The notes under the pieces: model-generated
Databases searched by the model: none
Seen by the model: only the letters and a program-made list of their open reading frames with translations
What the model was told of the DNA's origin: nothing
Made by a program: the position numbers and the translations under genes
In this document: positions 1 to 8,342 of the stretch, piece after piece
Position numbering within the stretch: position 1 is the stretch's first letter
Layout of the letters: each line of letters starts with the position of its first letter
NCBI RefSeq assembly: GCF_014697575.1
Contig: NZ_JACJSC010000002.1
Location: 124,001 to 188,000, forward strand
Direction of reading: 5' to 3'
Source of the DNA: Planktothrix sp. FACHB-1365
GTDB taxonomy: Bacteria; Cyanobacteriota; Cyanobacteriia; Cyanobacteriales; Microcoleaceae
DNA length: 64,000 nucleotides

Positions 1-487
1 TTTCGCAATTTTCCTCAAAACTGAGGTCGGGATGAGCCAGCCGATGGGCGGCGCTAAAATGTGTACTAATGGTTAGATAAGCTTCCATGCCGTTTCCTTG
101 ATAGTCTGCCCAGAGTTCAGGATGTTCAAATAGTTGAATATTCGTTAGGGGAAGATGGGGGGCTAACCGATGCCAAATTGCCCGTGCTAGAGCTTCCGTA
201 GTGGGTAGGGTTTGCTGAAATTCCGGCCAAACATCATTAAGATGGGCGAAGTCTAAATGGTCGGTAACTTCCTGTTTCAGGGTGTGTTTGACATCGGACA
301 GGTTTAATACCATGCCATATTCATCGAGTTCTCCCACCATTGACACATACAAAACATAGTTATGTCCGTGTCCAGGGGCGCGGGATGCGGGGCCAAATCG
401 CTCAATATTCTCGGTGGCGCTCAATTCGGGCAACCAATACCGATGACTAGCGGAAAATTGCGCCCGACGAGTGATCACGCATTCCAT
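1..487 (-). CDS. queD: 6-pyruvoyl-tetrahydropterin synthase / 6-carboxytetrahydropterin synthase family protein (QueD-like), 3' part missing
   Basis: The reading frame starts with ATG at 487 on the minus strand and runs off the window edge, so the C-terminal part is absent. The family makes the pterin intermediate of queuosine or tetrahydropterin pathways in the cytosol. Seen: an early FSASHR (zinc-ligand His) and, about 40 residues in, GHGHNY (the paired zinc-ligand His). About residue 145 a second FSAAHR motif begins, so the protein has two tandem PTPS domains, an arrangement I associate with cyanobacteria. In the first domain the position where the family has a catalytic Cys (five residues before the GHGHN motif) reads Ala, so this half may be structural or altered. 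Family assignment is firm; the exact pathway is inferred. Confidence 0.8.
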   Translation of the reverse strand, partial: MECVITRRAQFSASHRYWLPELSATENIERFGPASRAPGHGHNYVLYVSMVGELDEYGMVLNLSDVKHTLKQEVTDHLDFAHLNDVWPEFQQTLPTTEALARAIWHRLAPHLPLTNIQLFEHPELWADYQGNGMEAYLTISTHFSAAHRLAHPDLSFEENCE

Positions 488-583
488 AAAATGCAAGCCA
501 GATTGCTGTTGTTAAGTTATGTAAATTTATTCTAAACTTTTTTGATGACAATTTCAACTTTAATTGAATTAAAATCTTCACTA

Positions 584-1948
584 TCAATGATTCTGGTCTA
601 TTATGTATTGCCGGATAACAGCAGGTAAACAATAAAAATGGTCTTGCTTTTCTAACCAACACCGTCTGAATAGAGATTGTAAAACGTTGAGTAAATCTGA
701 GGAATGAATTTGTCCCTTTTGCAAAAGTTGGGCTAAATTTACAGGTTTCTCATCTTGAACTAATTCTAACATTACTTGTTTTTCCAGAACAGATAAACGA
801 TTAAATTGCTGTTGTAAATTATCTTTTAGACTTTGGGGTAAAAAAATAGTATTATTTTCGATAATTTTTTGAATAACATCTTCGAGATCTAGGATACAAT
901 TGACTATTATATTTAACCATAAGGGATTTCCTTGATATTGATGAATTATATTGATTAATTTCTCATCTTCTCCCAATTCTTGATCTCGAAAAAACTCTGC
1001 TATAGCTGTTGTTTTTAATCCCCTAATCGTTATCGTTTTATATCCCCAATTTGAGCGTCTGATTTCCGCTAATTCTCTAGGTTGTTCCCAACCGATGAGG
1101 AGAAAACAACTTTGATGGGTTAATTCTTGTATTTTTTTAAATAAAGAGCAAAATTCTTGATGTTGGAGTTGATATTGTCCAGCTAATTCACCCGGACAAA
1201 AAAGATAATGCAGATTATCAATAACAATTAAACAGCGATGATTTTGTAAAGATTTTATCAGTTTTAAACGGTTGCCATTTTTTGCACTTGATTCCTGTTC
1301 TGTTTGTTGCTCAAATAATTGAAATAATTCGGCTTGAAATTCAGGAAAAGTAGAGTAATTTTCTAAATTATACCACAAAATATATTCAAAATCATTTTTA
1401 ATTTCTTGTAAAAGTTTAACTGCTAGTTGGGTTTTTCCAATTCCACTAATACCCGTAATCGTAATCAAGCGACAATGTTCTTGTAAAATCCAGGTTTTTA
1501 AGGTTTCGAGTTCAGAAGTGCGATCATAAAAAACACCTAACTCTGGCATTTCGCTTAATTCATGATGTAGGGTTGGTGCTTGTTGAGAGTGAAAGTTTGA
1601 GTTAAGTATATCTGGTGGATGTCTTGTTCTTTCACAAAAGTTAATATTACCAACTTGAACATGATCTTGTACAACATTTGAAAATAGGGAAACTTGTAAC
1701 CTCTGCATGACTGATCTTAAATTCGATTTATTAACTTCTTCCCCTAAAGCTTCTGAAAAAATATGCCATAACTTTGATCCAATATCTCTAACATAGCTTT
1801 CATTACAATGAAAGTCTTCTGCTATTTTCTCATAAGTCTCTCCTTGTATCGTTCCCCTTACAATTTTTTCCTGTAAGTCATTCAGGTGTTGACCTGTTTT
1901 AGCAAATACCAAATCATCAGCCAGTTTTAACATTTCGTCCAGAGTCAT
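584..1948 (-). CDS. STAND-type NB-ARC ATPase with N-terminal helical/HTH-like domain
   Basis: 454 residues. Residues 1-90 form a helical, HTH-like domain (GETYEKIAEDFHCNESYVRDIG) of the type found at the start of cyanobacterial vWA-MoxR-associated and NB-ARC proteins. A low-complexity linker follows, then an NB-ARC ATPase: P-loop GISGIGKTQ at about 166-174 and a Walker B strand CLIVIDNL at about 239-246. The C-terminal 100 residues are winged-helix-like. No WD40, TPR or other sensor repeats follow, so the protein is short for a STAND family member. Such proteins are signal-activated switches in regulation or antiphage defence; the role here is unknown. It is transcribed away from the secreted protein at 2158, with a 209-bp shared upstream region holding four decamer repeats. 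Confidence 0.8.
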   Translation of the reverse strand: MTLDEMLKLADDLVFAKTGQHLNDLQEKIVRGTIQGETYEKIAEDFHCNESYVRDIGSKLWHIFSEALGEEVNKSNLRSVMQRLQVSLFSNVVQDHVQVGNINFCERTRHPPDILNSNFHSQQAPTLHHELSEMPELGVFYDRTSELETLKTWILQEHCRLITITGISGIGKTQLAVKLLQEIKNDFEYILWYNLENYSTFPEFQAELFQLFEQQTEQESSAKNGNRLKLIKSLQNHRCLIVIDNLHYLFCPGELAGQYQLQHQEFCSLFKKIQELTHQSCFLLIGWEQPRELAEIRRSNWGYKTITIRGLKTTAIAEFFRDQELGEDEKLINIIHQYQGNPLWLNIIVNCILDLEDVIQKIIENNTIFLPQSLKDNLQQQFNRLSVLEKQVMLELVQDEKPVNLAQLLQKGQIHSSDLLNVLQSLFRRCWLEKQDHFYCLPAVIRQYIIDQNH

Positions 1949-1980
1949 ACCCTATCGTAACCGTCATGATTATTCCTATT

Positions 1981-2020
1981 ATACCCAACATTTTCCAACA
2001 ATTGCCAACAGTTTCCAACA
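1981..2020. promoter_or_regulatory. Four perfect 10-bp direct repeats (NNNNCCAACA) between divergent genes
   Basis: CCAACA occurs four times at exactly 10-bp spacing (1985-1990, 1995-2000, 2005-2010, 2015-2020), close to one helical turn each. It lies 33-72 bp upstream of the minus-strand NB-ARC start and about 140 bp upstream of the plus-strand secreted protein. The same face of the helix would be presented four times, as expected for a cooperative protein-binding array. The function is inferred. Confidence 0.5.
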
Positions 2021-2157
2021 TTTTTTAAATTTAAACCTAAAAACACACAACAAAATAGCTTACAAAAGCATACTTGATCTCCATAGACAGACTCTAACTC
2101 GGTAGAATAACATAATAAGTAAGAATACTTAAAAGTGATCTTTGAGGTACTAAATCT

Positions 2158-2586
2158 ATGAAAAATACAACTCAAATAATCTTCCTAATGATATTAGGGA
2201 TAAGCTCGATATTCGTGATGAAATCATCTCTAGCTGGACCAATGAGTGCGGATAGAGGATGGGACGATCTTCCTAAAGCGATGGCTGATGTAAATGCGGA
2301 CGGAAAACCTGATTTTTGCCGTTTTGTTGGTAATAAACCTAAAATATTCTTATCTTGTCATTTAGCAACTAATGATGGTTTCGATCCCAATAATCAGTTT
2401 GGGTTTAATTCTGGAGTAGGAATTGATACAGGATACGCAGATATGCCTAGATTAATTCGGGATGTCAATGGAGATGGAAGGGCTGATTTTTGTCGGTGGG
2501 TCGGTAATGCACCGAATATTTATGAGTCCTGTCTATTAGCAGGTCAGAGAGGTTTTCCGGGCACCGAATTTCGTCTTAATAGATAA
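2158..2586 (+). CDS. Small secreted protein with two FG-GAP/VCBS-like Ca-binding repeats
   Basis: 142 residues. A Sec signal peptide (residues 1-26, cleavage likely after SSLA) is followed by two similar repeats, each centred on an Asp-rich loop (DVNADGKPDFC and DVNGDGRADFC). This loop resembles the calcium-binding loop of FG-GAP/VCBS repeats in integrin-like propellers. Each repeat has the same CR(F/W)VGN continuation and a later Cys, suggesting one disulfide per repeat outside the cytoplasm. A full propeller needs more blades, so this is a two-blade miniature. It is monocistronic, with a terminator at 2627. Its divergent partner is the NB-ARC ATPase; a functional link is only a guess. Confidence 0.7.
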   Translation: MKNTTQIIFLMILGISSIFVMKSSLAGPMSADRGWDDLPKAMADVNADGKPDFCRFVGNKPKIFLSCHLATNDGFDPNNQFGFNSGVGIDTGYADMPRLIRDVNGDGRADFCRWVGNAPNIYESCLLAGQRGFPGTEFRLNR

Positions 2587-2626
2587 TGATTGATAGTAAT
2601 ATTCCGTTGAATAAAATTAACTCCAA

Positions 2627-2665
2627 AAACCCGATTTATTAAATAAATTGGGTTTATTTTTATAA
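2627..2665 (+). terminator. Intrinsic terminator after the secreted repeat protein
   Basis: AAACCC (2627-2632) and GGGTTT (2650-2655) flank an AT-rich inner stem (ATTTATT/AAATAAAT), followed by a T-rich run (ATTTTTAT). It sits about 40 bp after the stop at 2586. Confidence 0.65.
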
Positions 2666-2849
2666 TAAAATACTAAGATCGCTTTTTATTGTCAAAGGCG
2701 ATCGCAAATTGTTCAGAACTTACAAAAAAACTAGGTCTAATAAAAAAATCTTGTTTCAGTCGATCAATAACGGTCAGAAATCCGGTTTCCTGAACTAAAC
2801 GGAACTAAACTTAGGATATAATCAATAGCATTCTACCCCACCATTAGTT

Positions 2850-3098
2850 ATGCTACGAGAAAAAATTAAACAAGAATTAGACAAACTTAATGAAGATCAA
2901 CTCAAGAAAGTTGCTAATTTCATTAGTTTAATGGAATCTCAATCTACTCAAGTAACATCATCTTTTGTTCCCTTATGGCAAAAAGCAACACCAACACAAC
3001 GGGCTATAGAATTCCGTGACTGGATTTCTCAACTCCCTAACACCAGTGTGAGCTTAACCGATGAAGCCTTTAGCCGTGAGTGTATTTACAAAGAATGA
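2850..3098 (+). CDS. Antitoxin-like protein of a decayed PIN-domain toxin-antitoxin module
   Basis: 82 residues, charged and helical, with an N-terminal REKIKQELDKLNEDQLKKV segment like the small cyanobacterial proteins found upstream of PIN toxins. I do not recognise a named family. Its stop codon overlaps the ATG of a PIN-type reading frame in the ATGA arrangement (3095-3098), typical of translational coupling in type II toxin-antitoxin operons. The partner is truncated, so this is probably an orphaned antitoxin. The antitoxin role is inferred from context. Confidence 0.55.
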   Translation: MLREKIKQELDKLNEDQLKKVANFISLMESQSTQVTSSFVPLWQKATPTQRAIEFRDWISQLPNTSVSLTDEAFSRECIYKE

Positions 3099-3208
3099 TT
3101 AAATACCTGCTCGATACCAATGTTATCTTGCGTTTTTTTAATGTTTACATTTTCAGATTTATAAACCTATTCATTTGCTGCTATTGTAAGTCTAAATCAG
3201 TTATATAA
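3095..3208 (+). pseudogene. Truncated PIN-domain (VapC-like) toxin
   Basis: The frame starts at 3095 with MIKYLLDTNVILRFF, the usual first strand of a PIN nuclease including its first catalytic Asp. After about 16 residues the translation becomes a low-complexity tail and stops at 3208, far short of the usual 130 residues. The rest of the domain, with the remaining acidic residues, is missing. The break lies just before the palindrome at 3231-3258. Confidence 0.65.
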
Positions 3209-3230
3209 ATGTCTTAAAATCCAATTCATC

Positions 3231-3258
3231 GTAGGGGCGAGGCGCGCCTCGCCCCTAC
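3231..3258. repeat. 28-bp perfect palindrome (GTAG...CTAC type)
   Basis: The left arm GTAGGGGCGAGGCG is followed directly by its exact reverse complement. It is much richer in GC than its surroundings and shares its end bases, length and layout with the palindrome at 6110-6137. It sits exactly where two facing toxin genes are broken. It is probably one copy of a dispersed small mobile palindrome (inference). Confidence 0.75.
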
Positions 3259-3323
3259 AGGGGGATTTGTGTCCATACTTTTGCTAAATTTGAAATAGGC
3301 GAAGTGTTACTCACAATTATCAT
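3255..3323 (-). pseudogene. Truncated DUF3368-type PIN toxin
   Basis: The minus-strand frame starts at 3323, one base overlapping the stop of the UPF0175 gene. It reads MIIVSNTSPISNLAKV, the characteristic start of DUF3368 proteins, the usual partner of UPF0175 antitoxins. After about 16 residues it runs into the palindrome element and stops at 3255, so only about a tenth of the toxin survives. Confidence 0.7.
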
Positions 3324-3565
3324 TACGAACCAACTTCCTGTAATGTTTTGAGATCTTCTTGAAATTCGGTTACATCATAATGAACACAAAGACCCCGATC
3401 AGCTAGTAATTTCTGAAATTGCATTCGATGTATTCCGAGCAATTCACTTGCTTTTCCTAAGCTAATTTTATCTTTTTGGAACAGCATCATCACAATTTCC
3501 AATAAAAGTTCCTGTTCTGATAAGCCACTGGCTTTTATAATTTCATCTGAAACTAACATACTCAT
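3323..3565 (-). CDS. UPF0175 family protein, antitoxin-like
   Basis: 80 residues. The pattern of a helical N-terminus, then KISLGKASELLGIHRMQFQ as a ribbon/HTH-like segment and a C-terminal acidic tail, fits the UPF0175 family. Its members are DNA-binding antitoxins paired with DUF3368 PIN toxins. The partner frame starts in an overlapping TAATG junction at 3323 but is truncated, so this antitoxin is orphaned. Confidence 0.75.
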   Translation of the reverse strand: MSMLVSDEIIKASGLSEQELLLEIVMMLFQKDKISLGKASELLGIHRMQFQKLLADRGLCVHYDVTEFQEDLKTLQEVGS

Positions 3566-3617
3566 GGTGGTTACTAAAGTTTTGTTTAAATTATAGCAGT
3601 TTTAGTATTTCTATATT

Positions 3618-4211
3618 TTAACCGATATTCCAAATTTCTTGTAAATCTAATACAAACCCAGGAAGAACATCTTCCCCCGATATATTAACGGGAGATTGTA
3701 AAATTTCTACTTCTTTCCCGAAACGATAAATTTCGACGCGCTGATTTTGAGGGTCTATTAACCAACCGAGTTGAGTCCCATTTTCCAGATACTCTTGCAT
3801 TTTTTCTCGGAGGGTTTTGAGAGTATCGGTTTCTGAACGTAATTCAATCACAAAATCGGGACATAGTGGCAGAAATTTCTTTTTTTGTTCAGGAGTTAAC
3901 GCATTCCATCGTTCTAATTTAACCCAAGATAAGTCCGGTGATCGATCAGCACCATTGGGTAGTTTAAAACCCGTTGAAGAATCAAATGCTAATCCCAGTT
4001 TTGTTTGTTTATTCCATATTGCTAATTCTCCAGCTAGGTTAAAGTTACGGTTTCCGGTTTCACCCCCCGTTGGTGACATAATAATTAATTCTCCTGTTGC
4101 TGAACGCTCAAATTTATAGTATCGGTTATTTTGACACAGTTGAAAATACTGTTCATCTGTTAAGTCGATTTGCAATTCTAGGGGATTTGGTAAAGAAATT
4201 ATTGTATCCAT
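3618..4211 (-). CDS. Uma2 family (DUF820) restriction-endonuclease-like protein
   Basis: 197 residues, the normal length of the family, which has a PD-(D/E)XK nuclease fold and is hugely expanded in cyanobacteria. Seen: GELIIMSPTGGETG near residue 43, DRSPDLSWV (active-site Asp), PDFVIELRSETD (the E-x-R/K core) and GWLIDPQNQRVEIYR. The catalytic pattern looks intact. Physiological substrates are unknown. It is a single gene with the start at ATG 4211; the upstream spacing to the DnaJ gene shows no operon. Confidence 0.85.
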   Translation of the reverse strand: MDTIISLPNPLELQIDLTDEQYFQLCQNNRYYKFERSATGELIIMSPTGGETGNRNFNLAGELAIWNKQTKLGLAFDSSTGFKLPNGADRSPDLSWVKLERWNALTPEQKKKFLPLCPDFVIELRSETDTLKTLREKMQEYLENGTQLGWLIDPQNQRVEIYRFGKEVEILQSPVNISGEDVLPGFVLDLQEIWNIG

Positions 4212-4264
4212 AACGGTTGCAATAAACTCAAAATATAGGTTAAACTATAACACTTTTTTAGATA

Positions 4265-4948
4265 TTAGGAAATCTTTTTCATTTCTTCTTGAGCTTCTCG
4301 ACGTAAACGAGAGGCAATTCTAAAGAATTCTTGACCTGTGTGTAAAGAAGAATCATCATAATTGAGGGTAAAAGTTTCTAATTCATTGAGTCCATCATCT
4401 AAATGATTCAGGGTATAATAAAGATGGGCTGCGACTCCAGCGACAGGGGAGGGATTTTTTTGAGAGCGGAATAATTTTTGAGCTTTATTGAGAGTGTTTC
4501 TACACAATTCTATATAGGCTTGAAAAGCTTCCATTAATTCATCATCAAAGGGATCGGCAGATAATTTATTGACTTCTGATTTTAGAGGGTTTAAAATTTG
4601 ATTAATCGAACGATTAATGGGTTTATAAACTTTATTAATCCAGACGTTTAATTCTGCATCGGCTTCTGTGGCTTTTTGTTGTTGTTTTTTATAAATCGAG
4701 GGTTCAAAACCGTTAGAATATGAATTAATTTCTAAACCCAGTTGTCGATCATAGGATTGGCGTTTTTGTGGATCACTTAATACTTCATAAGCTGCATTAA
4801 TTTGAATAATTCGGTCATGATCTGCTGATTGGGTTTGGCTATCAGGATGAAAGATTTTTGCTAATCGACGATAGGCTTGTTTGATTTCTGCGGCTGTCGA
4901 TGTGGGGTTAACTTGTAACGTACTGTAGTAATTTTTGAGCGTAGTCAT
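4265..4948 (-). CDS. J-domain (DnaJ-like) protein
   Basis: 227 residues. Residues 4-70 form a J domain (YYSTLQVNPTSTAAEIKQAY, then the HPD motif in FHPDS, then INAAYEVLSDPQKRQSYD). This would stimulate the ATPase of an Hsp70. No G/F-rich or zinc-finger region follows. The remaining 150 residues are helical and charged without a domain I recognise, so this is a class III J-protein, likely targeting DnaK to a specific client. Monocistronic. Confidence 0.85.
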   Translation of the reverse strand: MTTLKNYYSTLQVNPTSTAAEIKQAYRRLAKIFHPDSQTQSADHDRIIQINAAYEVLSDPQKRQSYDRQLGLEINSYSNGFEPSIYKKQQQKATEADAELNVWINKVYKPINRSINQILNPLKSEVNKLSADPFDDELMEAFQAYIELCRNTLNKAQKLFRSQKNPSPVAGVAAHLYYTLNHLDDGLNELETFTLNYDDSSLHTGQEFFRIASRLRREAQEEMKKIS

Positions 4949-5200
4949 ACCGATTGATCTAAGATGAATTACAAATTCCTATACGATGGATTTTAAACCG
5001 TCTTGATTGTAGCACTATTATCCTATGATGGCTACTGTTTTTCTCGATTTTATAAAATTTTACTTTTTTCACAAAATCTTTAAGTAACGAAAAATGATCT
5101 ATAATATTTTTGGCTAAAAAATCGGGTTTGAGTTTAATAACCCAAACCCAAACCAAAATAGATTAAAAAGTAATGTCAGTATTTTAACCCAAGGATTCCC

Positions 5201-6079
5201 ATGAATAATATTATTATGACTTTATTGATTAATTTAAAAATTGTTTCTACAAAAAACAAATCCAAAGATAGAGTTAAATTAAATATTTTACAAAATTTTA
5301 ATCTAGGATTCGCTGCTGTATTAACATTAACTGGATGTCAAATTCTGTTTAAACCCCCCACAACCTCAGATATTCATCTGAAACTGGGCAACCCTAGTCA
5401 AGCAACGGCTGATCCTCAAAATTCAACTAATTTTTTGATCGAAAAACCTGAATTTGTTTTATCTTATAATAGCAAAACTGGAACAGCTAATTGGGTGAGT
5501 TGGCAATTAAATCAATCTTGGTTAGGAACGGTCAAACGTCAAAATAATTTTAGACCGGATGATAATTTACCCCCAGGATGGTATCAAGTTAAACCCAATG
5601 ATTATCGGGGAACAGGTTATGATCGAGGTCATTTAGTTCCCGCTAGAGATCGCACAAACACCCCTGAACATAATAGTGCTACATTTATTCTAACTAATAT
5701 TATTCCCCAAGTCCCAGAATTAAATCGAGGCATTTGGAGTGATTTAGAAAAACACTGTCGAGATCTAGCTCAACAAGGAAAAGAATTGTATATTATTGCT
5801 GGGGTTTCTGGTCAAGGTCAAACTATTGCAAAAGGAAATATAACTGTTCCTCGATGGAATTGGAAAGTGATTGTTATTTTAGATCAACCCAATCAAAAAA
5901 TAACGGAAAATACCCGTGTTATTGCTGTCCAAATTCCGAATTCAAATTCCTTAAAAAATCATTGGCAAGATTATCGCGTTTCTGTGGATGATATTGAAGC
6001 CAATACAGGTTTAGATTTATTAAGTAATATTCCTAAAAATATTCAAGATAAATTAGAGCGTCAAGTTGATCATTTGTAA
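5201..6079 (+). CDS. DNA/RNA non-specific endonuclease (NucA type), predicted lipoprotein
   Basis: 292 residues. The core GYDRGHLVPARDR carries the DRGH active-site motif with the general-base His, and NIIPQVPELNRGIWSDLE supplies the metal-ligand Asn. This identifies the beta-beta-alpha-metal nuclease family that includes cyanobacterial NucA. The N-terminus has a hydrophobic stretch ending in LTLTGCQ, a good lipobox, so the enzyme is probably attached to the outer face of the plasma membrane or to the outer membrane. The 40 residues before the lipobox are unusually long, so a later start is possible. A role in nutrient recovery or restricting incoming DNA is inferred. Confidence 0.85.
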   Translation: MNNIIMTLLINLKIVSTKNKSKDRVKLNILQNFNLGFAAVLTLTGCQILFKPPTTSDIHLKLGNPSQATADPQNSTNFLIEKPEFVLSYNSKTGTANWVSWQLNQSWLGTVKRQNNFRPDDNLPPGWYQVKPNDYRGTGYDRGHLVPARDRTNTPEHNSATFILTNIIPQVPELNRGIWSDLEKHCRDLAQQGKELYIIAGVSGQGQTIAKGNITVPRWNWKVIVILDQPNQKITENTRVIAVQIPNSNSLKNHWQDYRVSVDDIEANTGLDLLSNIPKNIQDKLERQVDHL

Positions 6080-6109
6080 CTCATTAACCTAAAACTAGAA
6101 ACGCGCCAT

Positions 6110-6137
6110 GTAGAGACGCGCCATGGCGCGTCTCTAC
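6110..6137. repeat. 28-bp perfect palindrome (GTAG...CTAC type), second copy
   Basis: The left arm GTAGAGACGCGCCA is followed by its exact reverse complement. Length, end bases and GC-rich core match the element at 3231-3258 but the inner sequence differs. A partial copy of the core (ACGCGCCATG) precedes it at 6101. It lies 31 bp after the nuclease stop and could also act as a transcription terminator or mRNA-end stabiliser. Confidence 0.75.
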
Positions 6138-6264
6138 GGAAGATCATCCCGAATTTGAGGATAATTGAGCGAAATCGAGGAACAGCCAGGGTAGAAACAA
6201 CTTCTACATAAGAAGCGACTATCCTGATGGTTATACCCCTTTCGCACTTGAGAGAACGTCCACA

Positions 6265-7002
6265 ATGCCCTTAAATCAATCTTCTTGTTCGATTAATCCT
6301 TGGAGCCTGATTACTGCATTATCCTTAAGTTTAGGATTAGTTAGCATCCCCTTCATTGCTCCTGTTTTTGCCCAAGAACAACGGCTTAGAACCCTAAGCG
6401 TCAGTGGGGAAGGCGTAGTCATGATCCCAACCACCCAAACCCAAGTCCAGTTAGGGGTTGAAGTCTTAGGAAAAACCGCCGAAGAAGTGCAAACCGAAGC
6501 CGCCAGACGAACAAATGCGGTGATAGAATTACTGCGATCGCGCAATGTTGAGAAACTCGAAACCACCGGAATTCGCCTCAATCCCACCTACAGTTATACT
6601 AACGATCAACAACGCTTAACAGGCTATTCTGCCACCAATACCGTCAGTTTCAAATTAAAAACCGAAAAAGTCGGCAGTTTATTAGATGATGCTGTTAAAG
6701 CCGGGGCGACCCGTATTGATGGGGTGAGTTTCGTCGCTTCCGATGCTGAAATTAACGCCGCTCAACAACAAGCTTTAAAACTCGCCACCCAAGAAGCCGA
6801 ACGTCAAGCTAATGCGGTTTTAGGCGCCTTGAATTTAACCCGTCGAGAAATTATCGGCATTCAAGTTAATAATGCCAGTGTCCCAGTCCCCATGCCTGTG
6901 ATGTATAAAGCAGACGCGATGGCACCAGCAGCCCCCCCTACTCCCGTTGTCGGAGGAGAACAACAAGTCAGAGCCTCCGTCACCCTCCAAATTAGTTATT
7001 AG
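6265..7002 (+). CDS. SIMPL domain (DUF541) periplasmic protein
   Basis: 245 residues with a signal peptide (cleavage likely after PVFA at about 36). The mature part starts RTLSVSGEGVVMIPTTQTQV, the typical first strand of SIMPL/DUF541 proteins, and continues through TTGIRLNPTYSY and ATNTVSFKL to a C-terminal RASVTLQISY strand. Family members are extracytoplasmic, BP26-like oligomers of poorly known role. Length is normal. It is monocistronic, with AT-rich heptamer repeats downstream. Confidence 0.85.
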   Translation: MPLNQSSCSINPWSLITALSLSLGLVSIPFIAPVFAQEQRLRTLSVSGEGVVMIPTTQTQVQLGVEVLGKTAEEVQTEAARRTNAVIELLRSRNVEKLETTGIRLNPTYSYTNDQQRLTGYSATNTVSFKLKTEKVGSLLDDAVKAGATRIDGVSFVASDAEINAAQQQALKLATQEAERQANAVLGALNLTRREIIGIQVNNASVPVPMPVMYKADAMAPAAPPTPVVGGEQQVRASVTLQISY

Positions 7003-7033
7003 GAAGTCAATTTCCCTCTGTTCCCTATTGCCC

Positions 7034-7075
7034 ATTCGTAATTCCTAATTCGTAATTCCTAATTCGTAATTCCTA
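7034..7075. repeat. Heptameric short tandem repeat, three 14-bp units
   Basis: Three perfect copies of ATTCGTAATTCCTA follow one another, each made of two related heptamers (ATTCGTA, ATTCCTA). Degenerate ATTCCCT copies continue to about 7090. Such heptamer tandem repeats are common between cyanobacterial genes. Confidence 0.8.
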
Positions 7076-7190
7076 ATTCCCTATTCCCTAAAGTCAGGTA
7101 ATGACAACACAGGACAAGATGTATGCACCAGTTCAGAGAATGTCTGGAATAATATTGAGGTGATTTCAGATTAAAGGTAGACCAAATCCA

Positions 7191-8342
7191 ATGTCCCTGA
7201 CCTCTGCACAACCTGCTTTACTTGTCCTGGCTGATGGAACCACCTATACAGGCTGGTCATTCGGCGCTCCAGGAACCGTCATTGGGGAAGTTGTCTTTAA
7301 TACGGGTATGACCGGATATCAAGAAGTATTGACTGATCCCAGCTATTGTGGACAAATTGTAACCTTTACCTATCCAGAGCTAGGCAATACTGGGGTTAAC
7401 CCCGACGATGAAGAATCCGCTTTTCCCCATGTCCGAGGGGCTATTGCTCGTAATATTTGTCACCGTCCGAGTAATTGGCGTTCTACTCAGTCCTTACCGG
7501 ACTATTTAAAACAGCACAATATTCCCGGTATTTACGGAATTGATACCCGCGCTCTGACTCGGAAAATCCGTACTGTTGGAGCGATGAATGGGGCGATTTC
7601 TACGGAAATTTTAGATCCGGGGGAACTGCGAAATCTAGTCGAACAAGCTCCTAGTATGTCCGGGTTGAACTTAGTGAAAGAAGTTACAACCCAAGAAGCC
7701 TATGAATGGTTAGAACCTACGGAAACCGCTTGGGAGTTTAGTGAATCCGTCGGGGGAAATCAACAACCCCGTTATACGGTTGTCGCCTTAGACTTTGGGG
7801 TAAAACGCAATATTCTGCGGCGGTTAGCCAGTTATGGCTGTCGAGTGATTGTGGTTCCATCTCATACCTCCCCGGAAGAGATTCTCAAATACAATCCCGA
7901 TGGGATTTTCCTATCTAATGGCCCTGGTGATCCATCCGCCGTTACCGAAGGGATTAACACCACAAAAGCCTTAGTTAAGGCTGACAAACCCGTGTTTGGG
8001 ATTTGTATGGGTCATCAAATTTTAGGGTTATCCTTGGGGGCAGAAACCTTTAAGCTAAAATTTGGGCATCGTGGCTTAAATCAACCGGCTGGTTTAGCAC
8101 AACAACAAGTTGAAATTACCAGCCAAAATCATGGGTTTGCGATTGATCCTGATACCATTGCTGAGGATGTCCAAATTACTCACCTCAATTTGAATGATCG
8201 TACCGTTGCGGGATTAAAACACAAAACTTTACCTTTGTTTTCCGTTCAATATCACCCGGAAGCCAGTCCTGGCCCCCATGATGCTGACTATTTGTTTGAA
8301 CGTTTTGTTCAAGCGATGCAACACCAGAAAGAACAAAATTAA
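7191..8342 (+). CDS. carA: Carbamoyl-phosphate synthase small (glutaminase) subunit
   Basis: 383 residues, full length. The N-terminal CPSase domain (residues 1-150; [31 protein letters not shown]) is followed by a class I glutamine amidotransferase. Its nucleophile Cys is in [16 protein letters not shown] (about residue 270) and the His/Glu pair is in [11 protein letters not shown]. It hydrolyses glutamine and channels ammonia to CarB for arginine and pyrimidine synthesis. carB is not adjacent, which is usual in cyanobacteria. Confidence 0.97.
   Translation: MSLTSAQPALLVLADGTTYTGWSFGAPGTVIGEVVFNTGMTGYQEVLTDPSYCGQIVTFTYPELGNTGVNPDDEESAFPHVRGAIARNICHRPSNWRSTQSLPDYLKQHNIPGIYGIDTRALTRKIRTVGAMNGAISTEILDPGELRNLVEQAPSMSGLNLVKEVTTQEAYEWLEPTETAWEFSESVGGNQQPRYTVVALDFGVKRNILRRLASYGCRVIVVPSHTSPEEILKYNPDGIFLSNGPGDPSAVTEGINTTKALVKADKPVFGICMGHQILGLSLGAETFKLKFGHRGLNQPAGLAQQQVEITSQNHGFAIDPDTIAEDVQITHLNLNDRTVAGLKHKTLPLFSVQYHPEASPGPHDADYLFERFVQAMQHQKEQN

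Noticed and set aside
4959-5156. Minus-strand 65-residue frame upstream of dnaJ-like gene
   Set aside because: It lies in AT-rich DNA, shows no recognisable protein pattern and overlaps the leader region of the nuclease gene.
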